A DNA stretch of 64,000 nt from Bacillus pumilus (GCF_003431975.1 NZ_CP027116.1:1922001-1986000), one strand, 5' to 3'. Shown: positions 36,866-45,698, counted from the stretch's first letter. Numbers and translations are program-made. The notes: generated by a model not told the origin, from the letters alone.

Positions 36866-37133
36866 TAACAAATAGGCTAAAGCAGCCAACTCAAAATGCT
36901 AAAAAATAAAGCCATATCGTTTCTATCGGCTGTTTGCTGTATTTATAAACATTTTTTAAGGAATTTTTAAGTTGACGTTTAGAAATTTGTCAAAACAAGC
37001 ACGAAGCTAGTTTCATAGTTCTATTCTACATGACAAATTTTTCTGTATCAAATGACTTTTTACTTAATTACCTGTTTTTTCTCCTCAAATGAAAAAAAGC
37101 ACCCTTCAACATGAAGAATGCAGCGATTTATGT

Positions 37134-37760
37134 TTATTTTCTTATTTCAGGGTCTTTTACAGTGAGCGGATAAAGGACTCCTTCTTTTGCAAACGACATT
37201 TTTCCCGTTTCCTCTGATACAACGAGAACAAGTGCGTCGGTCATACCAGAGAGTCCGATTGCTGCCCTGTGTCTTGTCCCAAGAGATGGACTGACTTTTT
37301 TTGAAGTGAGTGGAAGCACATTTGCAGCAGATACGAGCGTGTTTTCTTTGACTAAAAGAGCACCATCATGAAGTGGATTTCCTGGATAGAAAATGCTTTC
37401 GATTAATGAAGCACTAATTTTCGCATGAAGGTTTGTCCCTTTTTGAATAAAATCCTCGACCTCATCCCGCCTTTGAATCACAATCAGTGCGCCGTGCTTT
37501 TGTTTAGATAAATGCTCAATGGCTAACGAAAATTGAGCAAATCCTGGCGTGAATTCTTCCATATACGCTTGCAAATAAAACGAGGAAGCCTCTGCATGCA
37601 TTTCATTAAACTGATCATGTAATGACTCGAGATCACAAAGTAGACATTGCTCGGTCTCATCAAGTGAATCAATAATGTCACTTGTATCCTTCATGATGTT
37701 CATCAAATGAGTTCTCATGTCTCCTTTAAATCGCGCTTCCTCGTTTGTACGATTGAACAT
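37134..37760 (-). CDS. cdaS: Sporulation di-adenylate cyclase CdaS
   Basis: A 208-residue protein. Residues about 1-60 form an N-terminal helical region with coiled character. The DisA_N catalytic domain follows, with the cyclase motifs DGA (HDGALLV) and RHR (GTRHRAAIG). CdaS synthesises c-di-AMP from ATP in the forespore of B. subtilis (sigma-G controlled) and aids germination. The N-terminal helices are autoinhibitory in the family. A partial sigma-G-like sequence (GAATG...CATACAA, spacing off by one) lies upstream but is not firm. Confidence 0.9.
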   Translation of the reverse strand: MFNRTNEEARFKGDMRTHLMNIMKDTSDIIDSLDETEQCLLCDLESLHDQFNEMHAEASSFYLQAYMEEFTPGFAQFSLAIEHLSKQKHGALIVIQRRDEVEDFIQKGTNLHAKISASLIESIFYPGNPLHDGALLVKENTLVSAANVLPLTSKKVSPSLGTRHRAAIGLSGMTDALVLVVSEETGKMSFAKEGVLYPLTVKDPEIRK

Positions 37761-37842
37761 TTGACCTTTTCCCTCCTTCTTTCACTTACTTTCATAAAAT
37801 CATAAATTGTGCACATTCTATTTGTATGGAGGTGAACTGAAT

Positions 37843-37968
37843 ATGACCATTCAAAAAATAATTCAATATGCTTGCAGCATTTTAGGTGTTGTCAGTCTTT
37901 CTTTTATTTATGCCCAAATGTTTAAAAAAACGAAGCCATCTAAGAAAAATAATCCGACGGAGAATTGA
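37843..37968 (+). CDS. 41-residue small membrane protein
   Basis: A 41-codon frame (MTIQKIIQYACSILGV...) with one hydrophobic segment (about residues 7-25), then a basic tail (KKTKPSKKNN). It starts 9 bases after GGAGGTG, a strong site. It is divergent from cdaS and just upstream of norM, whose promoter overlaps its stop codon. I do not recognise a family. Its good ribosome site and tidy length argue for a real gene. Confidence 0.55.
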   Translation: MTIQKIIQYACSILGVVSLSFIYAQMFKKTKPSKKNNPTEN

Positions 37969-37992
37969 TTTTTTTACATAGCGTGATATAAT
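37965..37992 (+). promoter_or_regulatory. Promoter of norM
   Basis: TTGATT and TATAAT with 16 bases between, plus TG before the -10 (extended -10). It overlaps the stop of the upstream small ORF. Confidence 0.7.
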
Positions 37993-38024
37993 TCCTCTCG
38001 TTATTTCTGTTCAGAGAGGAACTT

Positions 38025-39389
38025 ATGATGAGAGAAACGAATAGTATTCGAGCAAAGCTGACACAATTTTTAACCATTTTGATTCCCATTTTAATCACTC
38101 AAGCAGGTCTTTCGCTTATTACATTTTTAGACACGGTGATGTCTGGAAAAGTGAGTGCAGAAGACCTCGCGGGTGTTGCGATCGGTTCTAGTATTTGGAC
38201 ACCCGTTTATACGGGACTTGCCGGTATATTGATGGCCGTGACGCCGATTGTGGCTCAGCTGATGGGCGCTAGGCATAAAGAAGATGTTCCACGCGCTGTC
38301 TTTCAAGCGATCTATTTATCCTTTCTTTTAAGTATCGGTGTGATTGCGATTGGTACAATCAGCATTCCTTTCATATTAGGAGGACTTGGGCTTGAGCAAT
38401 CGGTAGAGGATATTGCGCGGCATTTTTTAAGTTTTCTTGCTTTTGGAATCATTCCGCTGTTTGGTTATTCGGTGCTTAGATCATTTATTGATGCATTAGG
38501 AAAAACACGTGTGACGATGTTCATCACGTTAACAGCGCTTCCGATGAACTTTGTTTTAAACTATGTATTCATTTTTGGTCATTTCGGCTTCCCAAAGCTT
38601 GGCGGAGCGGGGGCTGGCCTCGCATCTGCTATCACATATTGGGCCATTTTCATCATGAGTATTTGTATTGTTATGAAAGCAGAACCTTTTGCCTCATTTC
38701 GTTTGTTTCAAAAACTGCCTCGAATCAATATTTCTCGAATGAGGCAAATACTCAAAATCGGCCTTCCTATCGGGTTTGCGATCTTTTTTGAAACGAGTAT
38801 CTTTGCAGCAGTCACGCTATTAATGGGTCACTTTGATACCGTGACAATCGCAAGTCACCAGGCTGCGATGAACTTTGCTTCTATCTTATATATCTTACCG
38901 CTTAGTATTTCAATGGCTTTAACGATTGTCGTTGGGTTTGAAGCCGGTGCCATGCGTTATAAAGATGCACAAAGCTACAGCTATATTGGAATTGGAACGG
39001 CCGTATTATTTTCATTATGTACAGCCGCACTCATCTTGTTATTGAGACCTGAGATTGCTGGTTTATACACAGCTGAATCATCTGTTTTACAAATGACACA
39101 GGACTTTTTGATTTATGCGATCTTTTTCCAGTTGTCAGACGCAATTGCTGCACCTATCCAAGGGGCTCTACGGGGCTATAAAGATGTAAACTATACTCTC
39201 ATTGCAGCATTTGTTTCATACTGGGTGATCGGTCTTCCTTCCGGGTATCTGATTGGCACCTACACCTCATTTGGAGCATTTGGCTATTGGATCGGCCTCA
39301 TTGCAGGGCTTGCCGCTGGCGCCGTCGTCCTCTTTATTCGTCTCAGGTTGATTGAAAAAAGATTGCTTCAACATGCAGTCCATCAATAA
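38025..39389 (+). CDS. norM: MATE-family multidrug efflux protein (YojI/NorM)
   Basis: A 454-residue protein with 12 hydrophobic helices in two homologous halves. It opens with ITQAGLSLITFLDTVMSG and has a second-half HQAAMNFASILYILPLS block, both typical of NorM-type sodium/proton drug antiporters. The ATG at 38025 (second choice 38028) follows AGAGAGGAAC. It probably exports cationic drugs. Gene order after cdaS matches B. subtilis yojI. Confidence 0.88.
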   Translation: MMRETNSIRAKLTQFLTILIPILITQAGLSLITFLDTVMSGKVSAEDLAGVAIGSSIWTPVYTGLAGILMAVTPIVAQLMGARHKEDVPRAVFQAIYLSFLLSIGVIAIGTISIPFILGGLGLEQSVEDIARHFLSFLAFGIIPLFGYSVLRSFIDALGKTRVTMFITLTALPMNFVLNYVFIFGHFGFPKLGGAGAGLASAITYWAIFIMSICIVMKAEPFASFRLFQKLPRINISRMRQILKIGLPIGFAIFFETSIFAAVTLLMGHFDTVTIASHQAAMNFASILYILPLSISMALTIVVGFEAGAMRYKDAQSYSYIGIGTAVLFSLCTAALILLLRPEIAGLYTAESSVLQMTQDFLIYAIFFQLSDAIAAPIQGALRGYKDVNYTLIAAFVSYWVIGLPSGYLIGTYTSFGAFGYWIGLIAGLAAGAVVLFIRLRLIEKRLLQHAVHQ

Positions 39390-39401
39390 ATACGACACAA
39401 A

Positions 39402-39431
39402 AAAAGCAGCTGATCAATGTCAGCTGCTTTT
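39402..39431. terminator. Bidirectional terminator between norM and bshB2
   Basis: AAAAGCAGCTGA and TCAGCTGCTTTT arms with T runs on both strands. Confidence 0.88.
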
Positions 39432-39433
39432 GT

Positions 39434-40099
39434 TTAGTCATTCCATTGGTACGTCCAGAAAATTTCTTCATCGAACCATTTTTGGACGACAGGTTCTTTG
39501 TTTTTCAGCTTCTGTTCAAGCTCTCTCAGCATGCCTTCTGTTTGCGTTCTATGTGCTCTCAGTGCATTTAATTTGATATCTGCTACATCTGTAATGTCAA
39601 TTACAATATCAGGATTGCCCAGCACTTCTTCTCTATTTTTCGTAATAGGCATGCAGTATGTGACAGGACGGTCTTCTTTTTTCTTGCGATAAAGAGCGCG
39701 AATGACCGCTTCCCCTGTCGCATCATGATCAGGGTGTACACCGTGTCCTGGATAAAATGTGACAATCAGAGTAGGTTTGACTTCATCGATGATGGCTTCC
39801 ATCACATCCGCCAAATACTCGTCATCTTCAAATTCTAATGTTTTATCACGCAGTCCAAGCATACGTAAGTCTGTGATATCCATTTCTTTGCAGGCATTGA
39901 TTAGTTCCTGTTTTCTTAATTCAGGAAGCGTTTCACGATTGGCATATGTTGGGCTGCCCATATTTCTGCCCATTTCCCCAAGTGTCCCGCATGCATACGT
40001 GACTGGGATACCGCGCTTTCTGCTTTGTGCAATGAGACCTGCAACCCCAAAGGATTCATCATCTGGGTGAGGCAGCATCACTAGTACATGTTCGTTCAT
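39434..40099 (-). CDS. bshB2: Bacillithiol biosynthesis deacetylase BshB2 (YojG)
   Basis: A 221-residue PIG-L/LmbE-family zinc deacetylase. Zinc ligands are HPDDE at the N-terminus (LPHPDDESFG) and His in PGHGVHPDHDATG. It removes acetate from GlcNAc-malate in bacillithiol synthesis (BshB1 being the main enzyme in B. subtilis). Cytoplasmic. It lies in a leftward series with yojF and the small gene upstream; spacing is 18 bases. Confidence 0.88.
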   Translation of the reverse strand: MNEHVLVMLPHPDDESFGVAGLIAQSRKRGIPVTYACGTLGEMGRNMGSPTYANRETLPELRKQELINACKEMDITDLRMLGLRDKTLEFEDDEYLADVMEAIIDEVKPTLIVTFYPGHGVHPDHDATGEAVIRALYRKKKEDRPVTYCMPITKNREEVLGNPDIVIDITDVADIKLNALRAHRTQTEGMLRELEQKLKNKEPVVQKWFDEEIFWTYQWND

Positions 40100-40117
40100 G
40101 ACTCGTCACCCTTTCTA

Positions 40118-40468
40118 CTACACCTGAAATGGTGTTTCACTAATTTGTAATGAGATCGCTAGTTTTCCGTCTGGCAAATGCCCCGCTAACAGCAGGCGGC
40201 CTTGCTCGTCAAACTCATAATCCGTTAATCCTTCTGCGTAAATCCAGCCATCTTCTGTTTTCATTCCAACACGGTACGGACCTTGTCCTTTTATTTTCGC
40301 CTGTGAATAGACGACCTTCGCATTGCGGATATAGGCCACGACCGTCATATTTTGTTCATTTACATGAGCTGAATAAGAACCAGTTGTCGTTTCAAGATGA
40401 ACGAAGACTGGACGATTTAAAAACGCTTCAAGATGTGCTGTGACATCTTCCGTTTGAATTGGTTTCAT
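40118..40468 (-). CDS. yojF: DUF1806 protein YojF
   Basis: A 116-residue protein of the DUF1806/YojF family, beta-rich, with YSAHVNEQNMTVVAYIRNAKVVY and EGLTDYEFDEQGRLLLAG. It always accompanies bshB2 in Bacillus, so a link with bacillithiol is an inference. It overlaps the upstream gene by 4 bases (ATGA type). Confidence 0.8.
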   Translation of the reverse strand: MKPIQTEDVTAHLEAFLNRPVFVHLETTTGSYSAHVNEQNMTVVAYIRNAKVVYSQAKIKGQGPYRVGMKTEDGWIYAEGLTDYEFDEQGRLLLAGHLPDGKLAISLQISETPFQV

Positions 40469-40746
40469 GTGTGGTTCCTTCCTTCATTTTGAATTAATTC
40501 TCGCAGCTTTTTTGTATGTAAGCTGATCAACTGCAACTGATGATCATGCTCAAGCTCACTTTCTAATATTCTCTCTACCGCGAGCACATATTTTTGATGG
40601 AATGATTTTCTCGCCCGCGGATGAGTACGCGCATCGCTTAAATCATCACATATCGCCTCGTGTAAAGAAAACATATCATCGACATCAAGTTGACGATTTT
40701 TCCATAAAGATTGATAAGCGGCTGTAAGCTCATTGGCTGATGACAT
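40465..40746 (-). CDS. Small conserved protein upstream of yojF
   Basis: A protein of about 93 residues. ATG at 40746 follows GAGGTGATT; the longer frame lacks support. It is a helical, charged protein (MSSANELTAAYQSLWKNRQLDVD...HPRARKSFHQKYVLAVERILESELEHDHQ). It is co-transcribed with yojF and bshB2 by overlap. I do not recognise a family with certainty. Confidence 0.55.
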   Translation of the reverse strand: MSSANELTAAYQSLWKNRQLDVDDMFSLHEAICDDLSDARTHPRARKSFHQKYVLAVERILESELEHDHQLQLISLHTKKLRELIQNEGRNHT

Positions 40747-40824
40747 GTAATCACCTCTACAGATTTGGTAACAACTTATTATGACATGATCCGCCTTCAA
40801 AAAAAAGCAAACTGCTCGATAGGG

Positions 40825-41730
40825 TTAATGAGAATTGGCTGTTTTTTTCATGCGTATTTGAGAGGTCGTAAACAATAAAATCGCGACCCAGATACAAAGG
40901 AACGTCACAATTTTAGCTGAAGATAAATGCTCGTGATACACAAATAACCCTAAAAACAGTGTAATTGTCGGTGCAATGTATTGTAAAATACCTACTTGAT
41001 ATAGCGGAATTCTTTTTGCTCCTTCAGAGAATAAAAGAAGTGGCACCGCTGTAAAGACCCCCGCAAAGAATAAGAGACCAAGCGATCCGAAGCTGTTAGG
41101 ATTCATTGTCACCACAGGTTCTTTTAAGAAGAATAATAAGTACACAAGTGCCACCGGTGCGAGTAGCAAGGTTTCAATTGTCAAACCAATTGCGCTTGTA
41201 AATCTCATTCTTTTTTTAATCAATCCATAAAAACCAAAGCTAAAGGCAAGTAATAACGCAACGACAGGAAATGAACCGTACTGAACCGTTGAAAGGATCA
41301 CTCCAGCGGCGGCAATGAGAATCGCAATGGTTTGTAATTTATTGAGCCGCTCTTTTAAGAATATGATGCCTAGTAAAACAGAGACAAGCGGATTAATATA
41401 ATACCCTAAACTAGCTTCTAGCATAAGATGATGATTGACTGCCCAAATATATACATACCAGTTAACCGATATTAAAATAGCAGATAAAAGTAGGGAGAAA
41501 AGTGCTTTGCCATCCAGCATGAGACCTTTCACTGTCTGCATTGCCGGCCGGACTTGTTTTAAATAAAGAAGAATACCGCACATAAAAACAAATGACCATA
41601 AAATTCTGTGCGCTAAAATTTCGCCTGACGAAATATGCTCCATCAGTTTCCAATATAACGGGAATAATCCCCATAATGTAAAAGATGCTGCCGTATAGAG
41701 AACACCTTTTGATTGCTGTTGTTCGTTCAA
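40825..41730 (-). CDS. yojE: RarD-type EamA transporter (YojE)
   Basis: About 301 residues with ten hydrophobic helices in two EamA repeats. It opens with GVLYTAASFTLWGLFPLYWKL, as in RarD, and has the second-half block SEGAKRIPLYQVGILQYIAPTITL. The best start is TTG at 41730, 8 bases after AAAGGAA; the ATG 9 bases earlier is too close to that site. Transport substrate is unknown. Gene order with yojF and bshB2 is as in B. subtilis. Confidence 0.8.
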   Translation of the reverse strand: MNEQQQSKGVLYTAASFTLWGLFPLYWKLMEHISSGEILAHRILWSFVFMCGILLYLKQVRPAMQTVKGLMLDGKALFSLLLSAILISVNWYVYIWAVNHHLMLEASLGYYINPLVSVLLGIIFLKERLNKLQTIAILIAAAGVILSTVQYGSFPVVALLLAFSFGFYGLIKKRMRFTSAIGLTIETLLLAPVALVYLLFFLKEPVVTMNPNSFGSLGLLFFAGVFTAVPLLLFSEGAKRIPLYQVGILQYIAPTITLFLGLFVYHEHLSSAKIVTFLCIWVAILLFTTSQIRMKKTANSH

Positions 41731-41768
41731 TCTAACCATTCCTTTCTAAACCTATCGTATATTATAGC

Positions 41769-41796
41769 ACGCACTCAGGTGAATGGGCATATACTA
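41769..41796 (+). promoter_or_regulatory. Sigma-K-like promoter of gerT
   Basis: AC (41769-41770), 17-base spacer, then CATATACTA (41788-41796), matching sigma-K AC-N16/17-CATANNNTA. It lies 30 bases upstream of gerT. Confidence 0.65.
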
Positions 41797-41825
41797 ATTC
41801 AGGGCATTTAGAAAGGATGATTTAC

Positions 41826-42299
41826 ATGTTTGACTGGAACCGATTATTTCCTTTTCAAAAGCAATTTTCAAAAGAAGCCTTAAAGAATTCAGACCCTAAA
41901 GACGTTGAGCAGTATGTCAATCAAGTGATGGAAAGTGTATTCGGCTCCAATTATCCTGCTCAGTTCCCTTTTCAGGACCCACTCTCTCAACATCAAAAAA
42001 CGAGAGAAACAGACGTCCAAAAAGAAAAAGAACCCGAAGTGGAAGTGTTCGAAACGACTGATCATGTGTTCGTTAAAATTGAGCTTGCTCGGCCAAACAC
42101 AGAAAAAGTAAAAATCAAACATACAGCCAATCTGCTGTTTATTGATCATTTTCCTGAAGAAGATAAGCAAAAGAAAGTCGTCCTCCCTGCTGCTGTAAAA
42201 AGAAAAGGAACGAAGGCTTCTTATCAGGACGGTATTTTGGAGATTATGTTTTTAAAGCATGATGATCCAGGCATCTCTGAAATTGATATTCCATTATAA
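41826..42299 (+). CDS. gerT: Hsp20-like spore germination/coat protein GerT
   Basis: A protein of about 157 residues. The ATG at 41826 (MFDWNRLFPF) follows AAAGGATG; the ATG 9 bases earlier lies in that site. The C-terminal ~90 residues look like an alpha-crystallin/Hsp20 domain (VFVKIELARPNTEKVKIKHTAN). In B. subtilis GerT is a sigma-K-made inner-coat protein needed for germination. A sigma-K-like promoter supports this. Confidence 0.75.
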   Translation: MFDWNRLFPFQKQFSKEALKNSDPKDVEQYVNQVMESVFGSNYPAQFPFQDPLSQHQKTRETDVQKEKEPEVEVFETTDHVFVKIELARPNTEKVKIKHTANLLFIDHFPEEDKQKKVVLPAAVKRKGTKASYQDGILEIMFLKHDDPGISEIDIPL

Positions 42300-42300
42300 A

Positions 42301-42328
42301 AAGCCTGCTTTCATATAGAAGCAGGCTT
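42301..42328. terminator. Terminator between gerT and the Pro/Gly-rich gene
   Basis: AAGCCTGCTT and AGAAGCAGGCTT arms, followed on the plus strand by a T-rich tract. Confidence 0.8.
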
Positions 42329-42340
42329 ACTCTTTTTTTC

Positions 42341-42559
42341 TTAATAGTATGGTGGGTATCCGCCGCCATATGGTGTTGGTGCAGGTGGTGGTGGCGGTGG
42401 ATAATACGGACGAGGATAATTAAAAATCGCACTTCCTAAAAATCCGCCAAGCAGTCCACCGACTAAAGGAGCGCCAAAACCAAAAAACAAAGGGACTCTG
42501 GATTCATATGGCGGAATGCCAGGGGCGCCGCCTCGAAAATACGGAGTATGAGGGTACAT
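42341..42559 (-). CDS. Pro/Gly/Tyr-rich small protein, possible spore-coat protein
   Basis: About 72 residues from ATG 42559 after AAAGGAGG. The sequence has one hydrophobic glycine stretch (LFFGFGAPLVGGLLGGFLG) and a proline/tyrosine-rich C-terminus (YYPPPPPPAPTPYGGG). Composition is that of Bacillus coat or crust proteins; similarity to YojB is possible but not certain. It lies convergent to gerT, sharing a terminator. Confidence 0.6.
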   Translation of the reverse strand: MYPHTPYFRGGAPGIPPYESRVPLFFGFGAPLVGGLLGGFLGSAIFNYPRPYYPPPPPPAPTPYGGGYPPYY

Positions 42560-42634
42560 GCATTTCTCCTCCTTTGTCATGTGCCTAACATCAGCATATT
42601 CATCAGGAGTTAAAACGTTTGGGCAAACCTGAAA

Positions 42635-42967
42635 CTAGGCTTGCTCCTTTTTTTCATGTGATTCTGTATACTCCCCTGCCCACTTCGATACTTCATGAAA
42701 CACACCATTTAGCGCTTTGCCTTTGTCAGTTAAACAATAAATCACTTTTACAGGCGTCTCAGGCAGGACAGTTCGTTTTATAATCCCTTCTTGCTCAAGT
42801 TCCTTTAAACGTTCTGCGAGCATTTTTTGACTGATAGATGGGATAATGTCCGTCATGTCTTTAAAACGCTTTGGACCATCAAGCAATACATGAATAATGA
42901 GACCATTCCACCTTTTGCCTAACAGTAAAAAAGCTTGCTGAATGTGCGGACATAATTGAAATTCCAT
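42635..42967 (-). CDS. yodB: MarR/DUF24-family redox repressor YodB
   Basis: A 110-residue HxlR/DUF24-type winged-helix repressor. The redox-sensing N-terminal Cys is present (MEFQLCPHIQQ, residue 6) and the core AERLKELEQEGIIKR follows. Another Cys is at about residue 78. The C-terminal cysteines recalled in B. subtilis YodB (near residues 101 and 108) are not in this sequence. YodB represses yodC, azoR1 and spxA and responds to quinones and diamide. It is divergent from yodC. Confidence 0.85.
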   Translation of the reverse strand: MEFQLCPHIQQAFLLLGKRWNGLIIHVLLDGPKRFKDMTDIIPSISQKMLAERLKELEQEGIIKRTVLPETPVKVIYCLTDKGKALNGVFHEVSKWAGEYTESHEKKEQA

Positions 42968-43034
42968 AAATTTCAGCCTTTCTTTTCATGATTGTTTGAC
43001 AAACTAACAGTATACAATTTAAAATATTTCTAGT

Positions 43035-43070
43035 TACAATAAGTAAGTTTCTCACTTTTTAGTTATTGTA
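43035..43070. promoter_or_regulatory. Inverted repeat in the yodB-yodC intergenic region
   Basis: TACAATAA (43035-43042) and TTATTGTA (43063-43070) are exact inverted repeats 20 bases apart. They could be a YodB operator or promoter structure; the known YodB box (TACT-type) is not an exact match. Confidence 0.35.
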
Positions 43071-43105
43071 CCATACTATTTGTAAAAACGGGAGGAAATA
43101 TCCAT

Positions 43106-43723
43106 ATGGCGACCGATCAAAAAACGATTGACATTTTAAAACAAAGAGCATCAGTAAAAGAGTATGATACAACTCATGAAATGACAAAAGAAGAGTTAAC
43201 AGAGCTTCTTGATATCACAACAAAAGCACCATCTGCGTGGAACCTTCAGCATTGGCATTTCACTGTTTTCCATAGTGCTGAATCTAAAGCGAAGTTACTT
43301 CCAGTCGCTTACAATCAAAAGCAAATCTCACAAGCATCCGCTGTTATTGCTGTACTAGGTGATCTTGAAGCCAATCAAAATGGCGAAAAAATCTACAGTG
43401 AGCTGGCTGAACAAGGCTTCATTACAGAAGACATTAAAGAAACATTGATGACGCAAATCAATGGTGCTTACCAAAGTGAGCAGTATGCACGTGAAGCTGC
43501 GTATTCAAATGCTTCATTAGCTGCTATGCAATTAATGATTGCTGCAAAAGCAATGGGCTATGATACATGTGCAATGGGTGGTTTCAGCAAAGACGGCTTC
43601 ATTAAAGAATTCAATGTAAGCGGCCGTTACGAGCCAGTTATGCTAATTTCAGTTGGTAAAGCAGCGAAAGAAGCTCATAAAAGCAATCGCTTCGACATCG
43701 AAGAAGTATCTGATTTCCTTTAA
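43106..43723 (+). CDS. yodC: NAD(P)H nitroreductase YodC
   Basis: A 205-residue nitroreductase-family FMN protein. Conserved blocks: RASVKEYD at the N-terminus (FMN phosphate), KAPSAWNLQHWHF, and GYDTCAMGGF near the C-terminus. It reduces quinones or nitro compounds and is induced by thiol stress in B. subtilis under YodB. It is followed by a strong terminator and is transcribed alone. The start is ATG at 43106 after GGGAGG. Confidence 0.9.
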   Translation: MATDQKTIDILKQRASVKEYDTTHEMTKEELTELLDITTKAPSAWNLQHWHFTVFHSAESKAKLLPVAYNQKQISQASAVIAVLGDLEANQNGEKIYSELAEQGFITEDIKETLMTQINGAYQSEQYAREAAYSNASLAAMQLMIAAKAMGYDTCAMGGFSKDGFIKEFNVSGRYEPVMLISVGKAAKEAHKSNRFDIEEVSDFL

Positions 43724-43735
43724 AAAATAACAAGA

Positions 43736-43763
43736 CCTCAGCATTCATGCTGAGGCTTTTTTT
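43736..43763 (+). terminator. Terminator after yodC
   Basis: CCTCAGCATTCATGCTGAGG stem followed by TTTTTTT. Confidence 0.9.
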
Positions 43764-43901
43764 ATTTGCTTTAAATATTATTTCTACATACTTTCTTTTC
43801 ACTTTATCCCTTTTTAACCTTTACCCTATCTCCTTTTTAAGAATGTAAGCGTTATATTAGTATGATATTCAGTTAAATGATTGTTTTTTCTGAAAATGGT
43901 C

Positions 43902-43930
43902 TTGTGATCTAATCTGACAACTGCTATTAT
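43902..43930 (+). promoter_or_regulatory. Promoter of the DUF3311-yodF operon
   Basis: TTGTGA and TATTAT with a 17-base spacer, 32 bases before the first start codon. Confidence 0.55.
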
Positions 43931-43962
43931 TATGAAATTACAAAATATTAGAGGAGGAAATC

Positions 43963-44166
43963 ATGAATAAAAAATTGATACTCGCACTACTCATTGCGAT
44001 TCCATTCATCGGACAGCTTGCTCTGCTGCCCTTTGCGAATCGTATTCATCCATTTGTGATAGGGCTGCCTTTTTTTCACTTCTGGCTCTTACTATGGATT
44101 GTTCTCACACCAATCTGCACTTTTATCATTTACCGAATGCAACATTCAAATGGAGGAACTGACTAA
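43963..44166 (+). CDS. Small membrane subunit (DUF3311) of a sodium:solute symporter
   Basis: A 67-residue protein with two hydrophobic helices (ILALLIAIPFIGQ, FFHFWLLLWIVL), matching DUF3311 small membrane proteins that accompany SSS-family transporters. It begins 5 bases after AGAGGAGG, and its stop overlaps the start of yodF (TAATG). It is a probable accessory subunit of YodF. Confidence 0.75.
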   Translation: MNKKLILALLIAIPFIGQLALLPFANRIHPFVIGLPFFHFWLLLWIVLTPICTFIIYRMQHSNGGTD

Positions 44167-45659
44167 TGCAAGGAAATTTAACAGCTTTATTGATTACTGC
44201 AAGTATTATTTTCATCGTCGTGGTCATTGGATTTGCCGCTGGCCGTGACAAATCATCTAGACAGTCAGTAGAGGAATGGTCTGTTGGTGGGAGAAAATTT
44301 GGCGGGCTGCTCGTATGGTTCCTCGTTGGCGCGGACTTATATACAGCTTATACATTTTTAGGGCTCACAAGTACAGCCTATACAGCAGGAAGCGTCGCTT
44401 TTTTCGCCATCCCCTATTCAGTTTTAGCTTATTTTATTGCTTATTTCTTCTTACCAAAGCTATGGACCGTTGCGAAAAATCACAACCTGACAACCCTTGC
44501 CGATTATGCACGTGAGCGGTTTGACAGCAAGCTGTTATCTAGTTTGATTGCCATTGTTGGCGTACTAATGCTCATTCCTTATATTTGTCTTCAGCTAAGC
44601 GGAATTCAAGACACTTTAACGGTCGCTGGTACTAGTTATATTAATGTGAATGCAGTTGTTATTATTTCATTTATCTTAGTCGCACTTTATACATTTTTCA
44701 GTGGTATTAAAGGTCCTACATATACAGCTATTATAAAAGATATTCTCGTTTGGGTCATCATGCTCTTTATGGTCGTTTCACTGCCAATCATTCATTTTAA
44801 CGGCTGGACCCCAATGATGAATACGTTAGCCAAAGAAGCGCCACAGCTTCTAACGATCCCTGATGGCGGCCCTAAAGGCATTTTATGGTTCATTACCGCT
44901 TCTGGCGTTTCTGCCCTTGCTTTGTTTATGTGGGCGCATGCGGCAACAGGGGTTTTTACAGCCAAAAGTGCAGATGCTATCCGCAAAAACAGTATGTTTC
45001 TGCCGCTTTATAACATCGTATTGATTTTGGTCATCTTCCTTGGATTTATTGCTTTTTTAGTCTTACCAGAAGATACAAATCCAAGGTTTGCTCTTCTTCA
45101 TTTAATTCAAACGTCATATGGCGGCGTGATGCAGGGACTCGCTTATTCAACGATTGCACTAGCTTCCCTCATTCCATGCTCGATTATGGCGATTGGCGCA
45201 TCGAATTTATTTGCCAATAATTTATACCGTGATTTAATTCATCCGAATGTGTCACCAAAAAGATTGACCATCATCACTCGTTCAATGGTGTTTATCGTCA
45301 TCGGACTGGCCCTTTTATTCGGGATGCTTTTCCCAACAGCACTTGTCACGCTTCAGCTCATTGGCGTTTCAGGAATGGTTCAAATCTTCCCAGCCATTGC
45401 GATCAGCTTGTTCTGGAAAAAACAATCGAGAGAAGCAACGATTGCGGGGTTAGTGGTAGGCATCATCGTCACCTTTACAGCCAATATCTCTCAAGTCACG
45501 TTCGGGCTTTATGAAGGTTTTCTTGGTTTACTAGCAAACGTTGTGGTCATCTTAATCTTGAATCCATTCTTCCAAAAGAATGTCAAAGACAATTCTGTCA
45601 TACATGATCTATTTGAAAAAGATAAGGAAAAAACAGAAGCGATCACAAATAACGCATAA
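44166..45659 (+). CDS. yodF: Sodium:solute symporter YodF
   Basis: A 497-residue membrane protein with about 13 helices of the SSS family. Typical blocks are DKSSRQSVEEWSVGGRKFGG and GADLYTAYTFLGLTSTAYTAG at the N-terminus (the sodium-site region). The C-terminus is charged. It may import a monocarboxylate, proline or pantothenate-like solute with sodium; this cannot be settled. It is translationally coupled to the DUF3311 gene. Confidence 0.85.
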   Translation: MQGNLTALLITASIIFIVVVIGFAAGRDKSSRQSVEEWSVGGRKFGGLLVWFLVGADLYTAYTFLGLTSTAYTAGSVAFFAIPYSVLAYFIAYFFLPKLWTVAKNHNLTTLADYARERFDSKLLSSLIAIVGVLMLIPYICLQLSGIQDTLTVAGTSYINVNAVVIISFILVALYTFFSGIKGPTYTAIIKDILVWVIMLFMVVSLPIIHFNGWTPMMNTLAKEAPQLLTIPDGGPKGILWFITASGVSALALFMWAHAATGVFTAKSADAIRKNSMFLPLYNIVLILVIFLGFIAFLVLPEDTNPRFALLHLIQTSYGGVMQGLAYSTIALASLIPCSIMAIGASNLFANNLYRDLIHPNVSPKRLTIITRSMVFIVIGLALLFGMLFPTALVTLQLIGVSGMVQIFPAIAISLFWKKQSREATIAGLVVGIIVTFTANISQVTFGLYEGFLGLLANVVVILILNPFFQKNVKDNSVIHDLFEKDKEKTEAITNNA

Positions 45660-45665
45660 ACATAA

Positions 45666-45696
45666 AAAGAGCAGCCCCTTATGAGGACTGCTCTTT
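45666..45696. terminator. Bidirectional terminator between yodF and ctpA
   Basis: AAAGAGCAG and CTGCTCTTT arms with inner CCTTATGAGG; T runs on both strands. Confidence 0.88.
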
Positions 45697-45698
45697 CT

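Noticed and set aside
37134..37842. Clear sigma-G promoter for cdaS
   Set aside because: GAATG and CATACAA are present upstream but the spacer is one base too long compared with the consensus I recall, so no feature is claimed.
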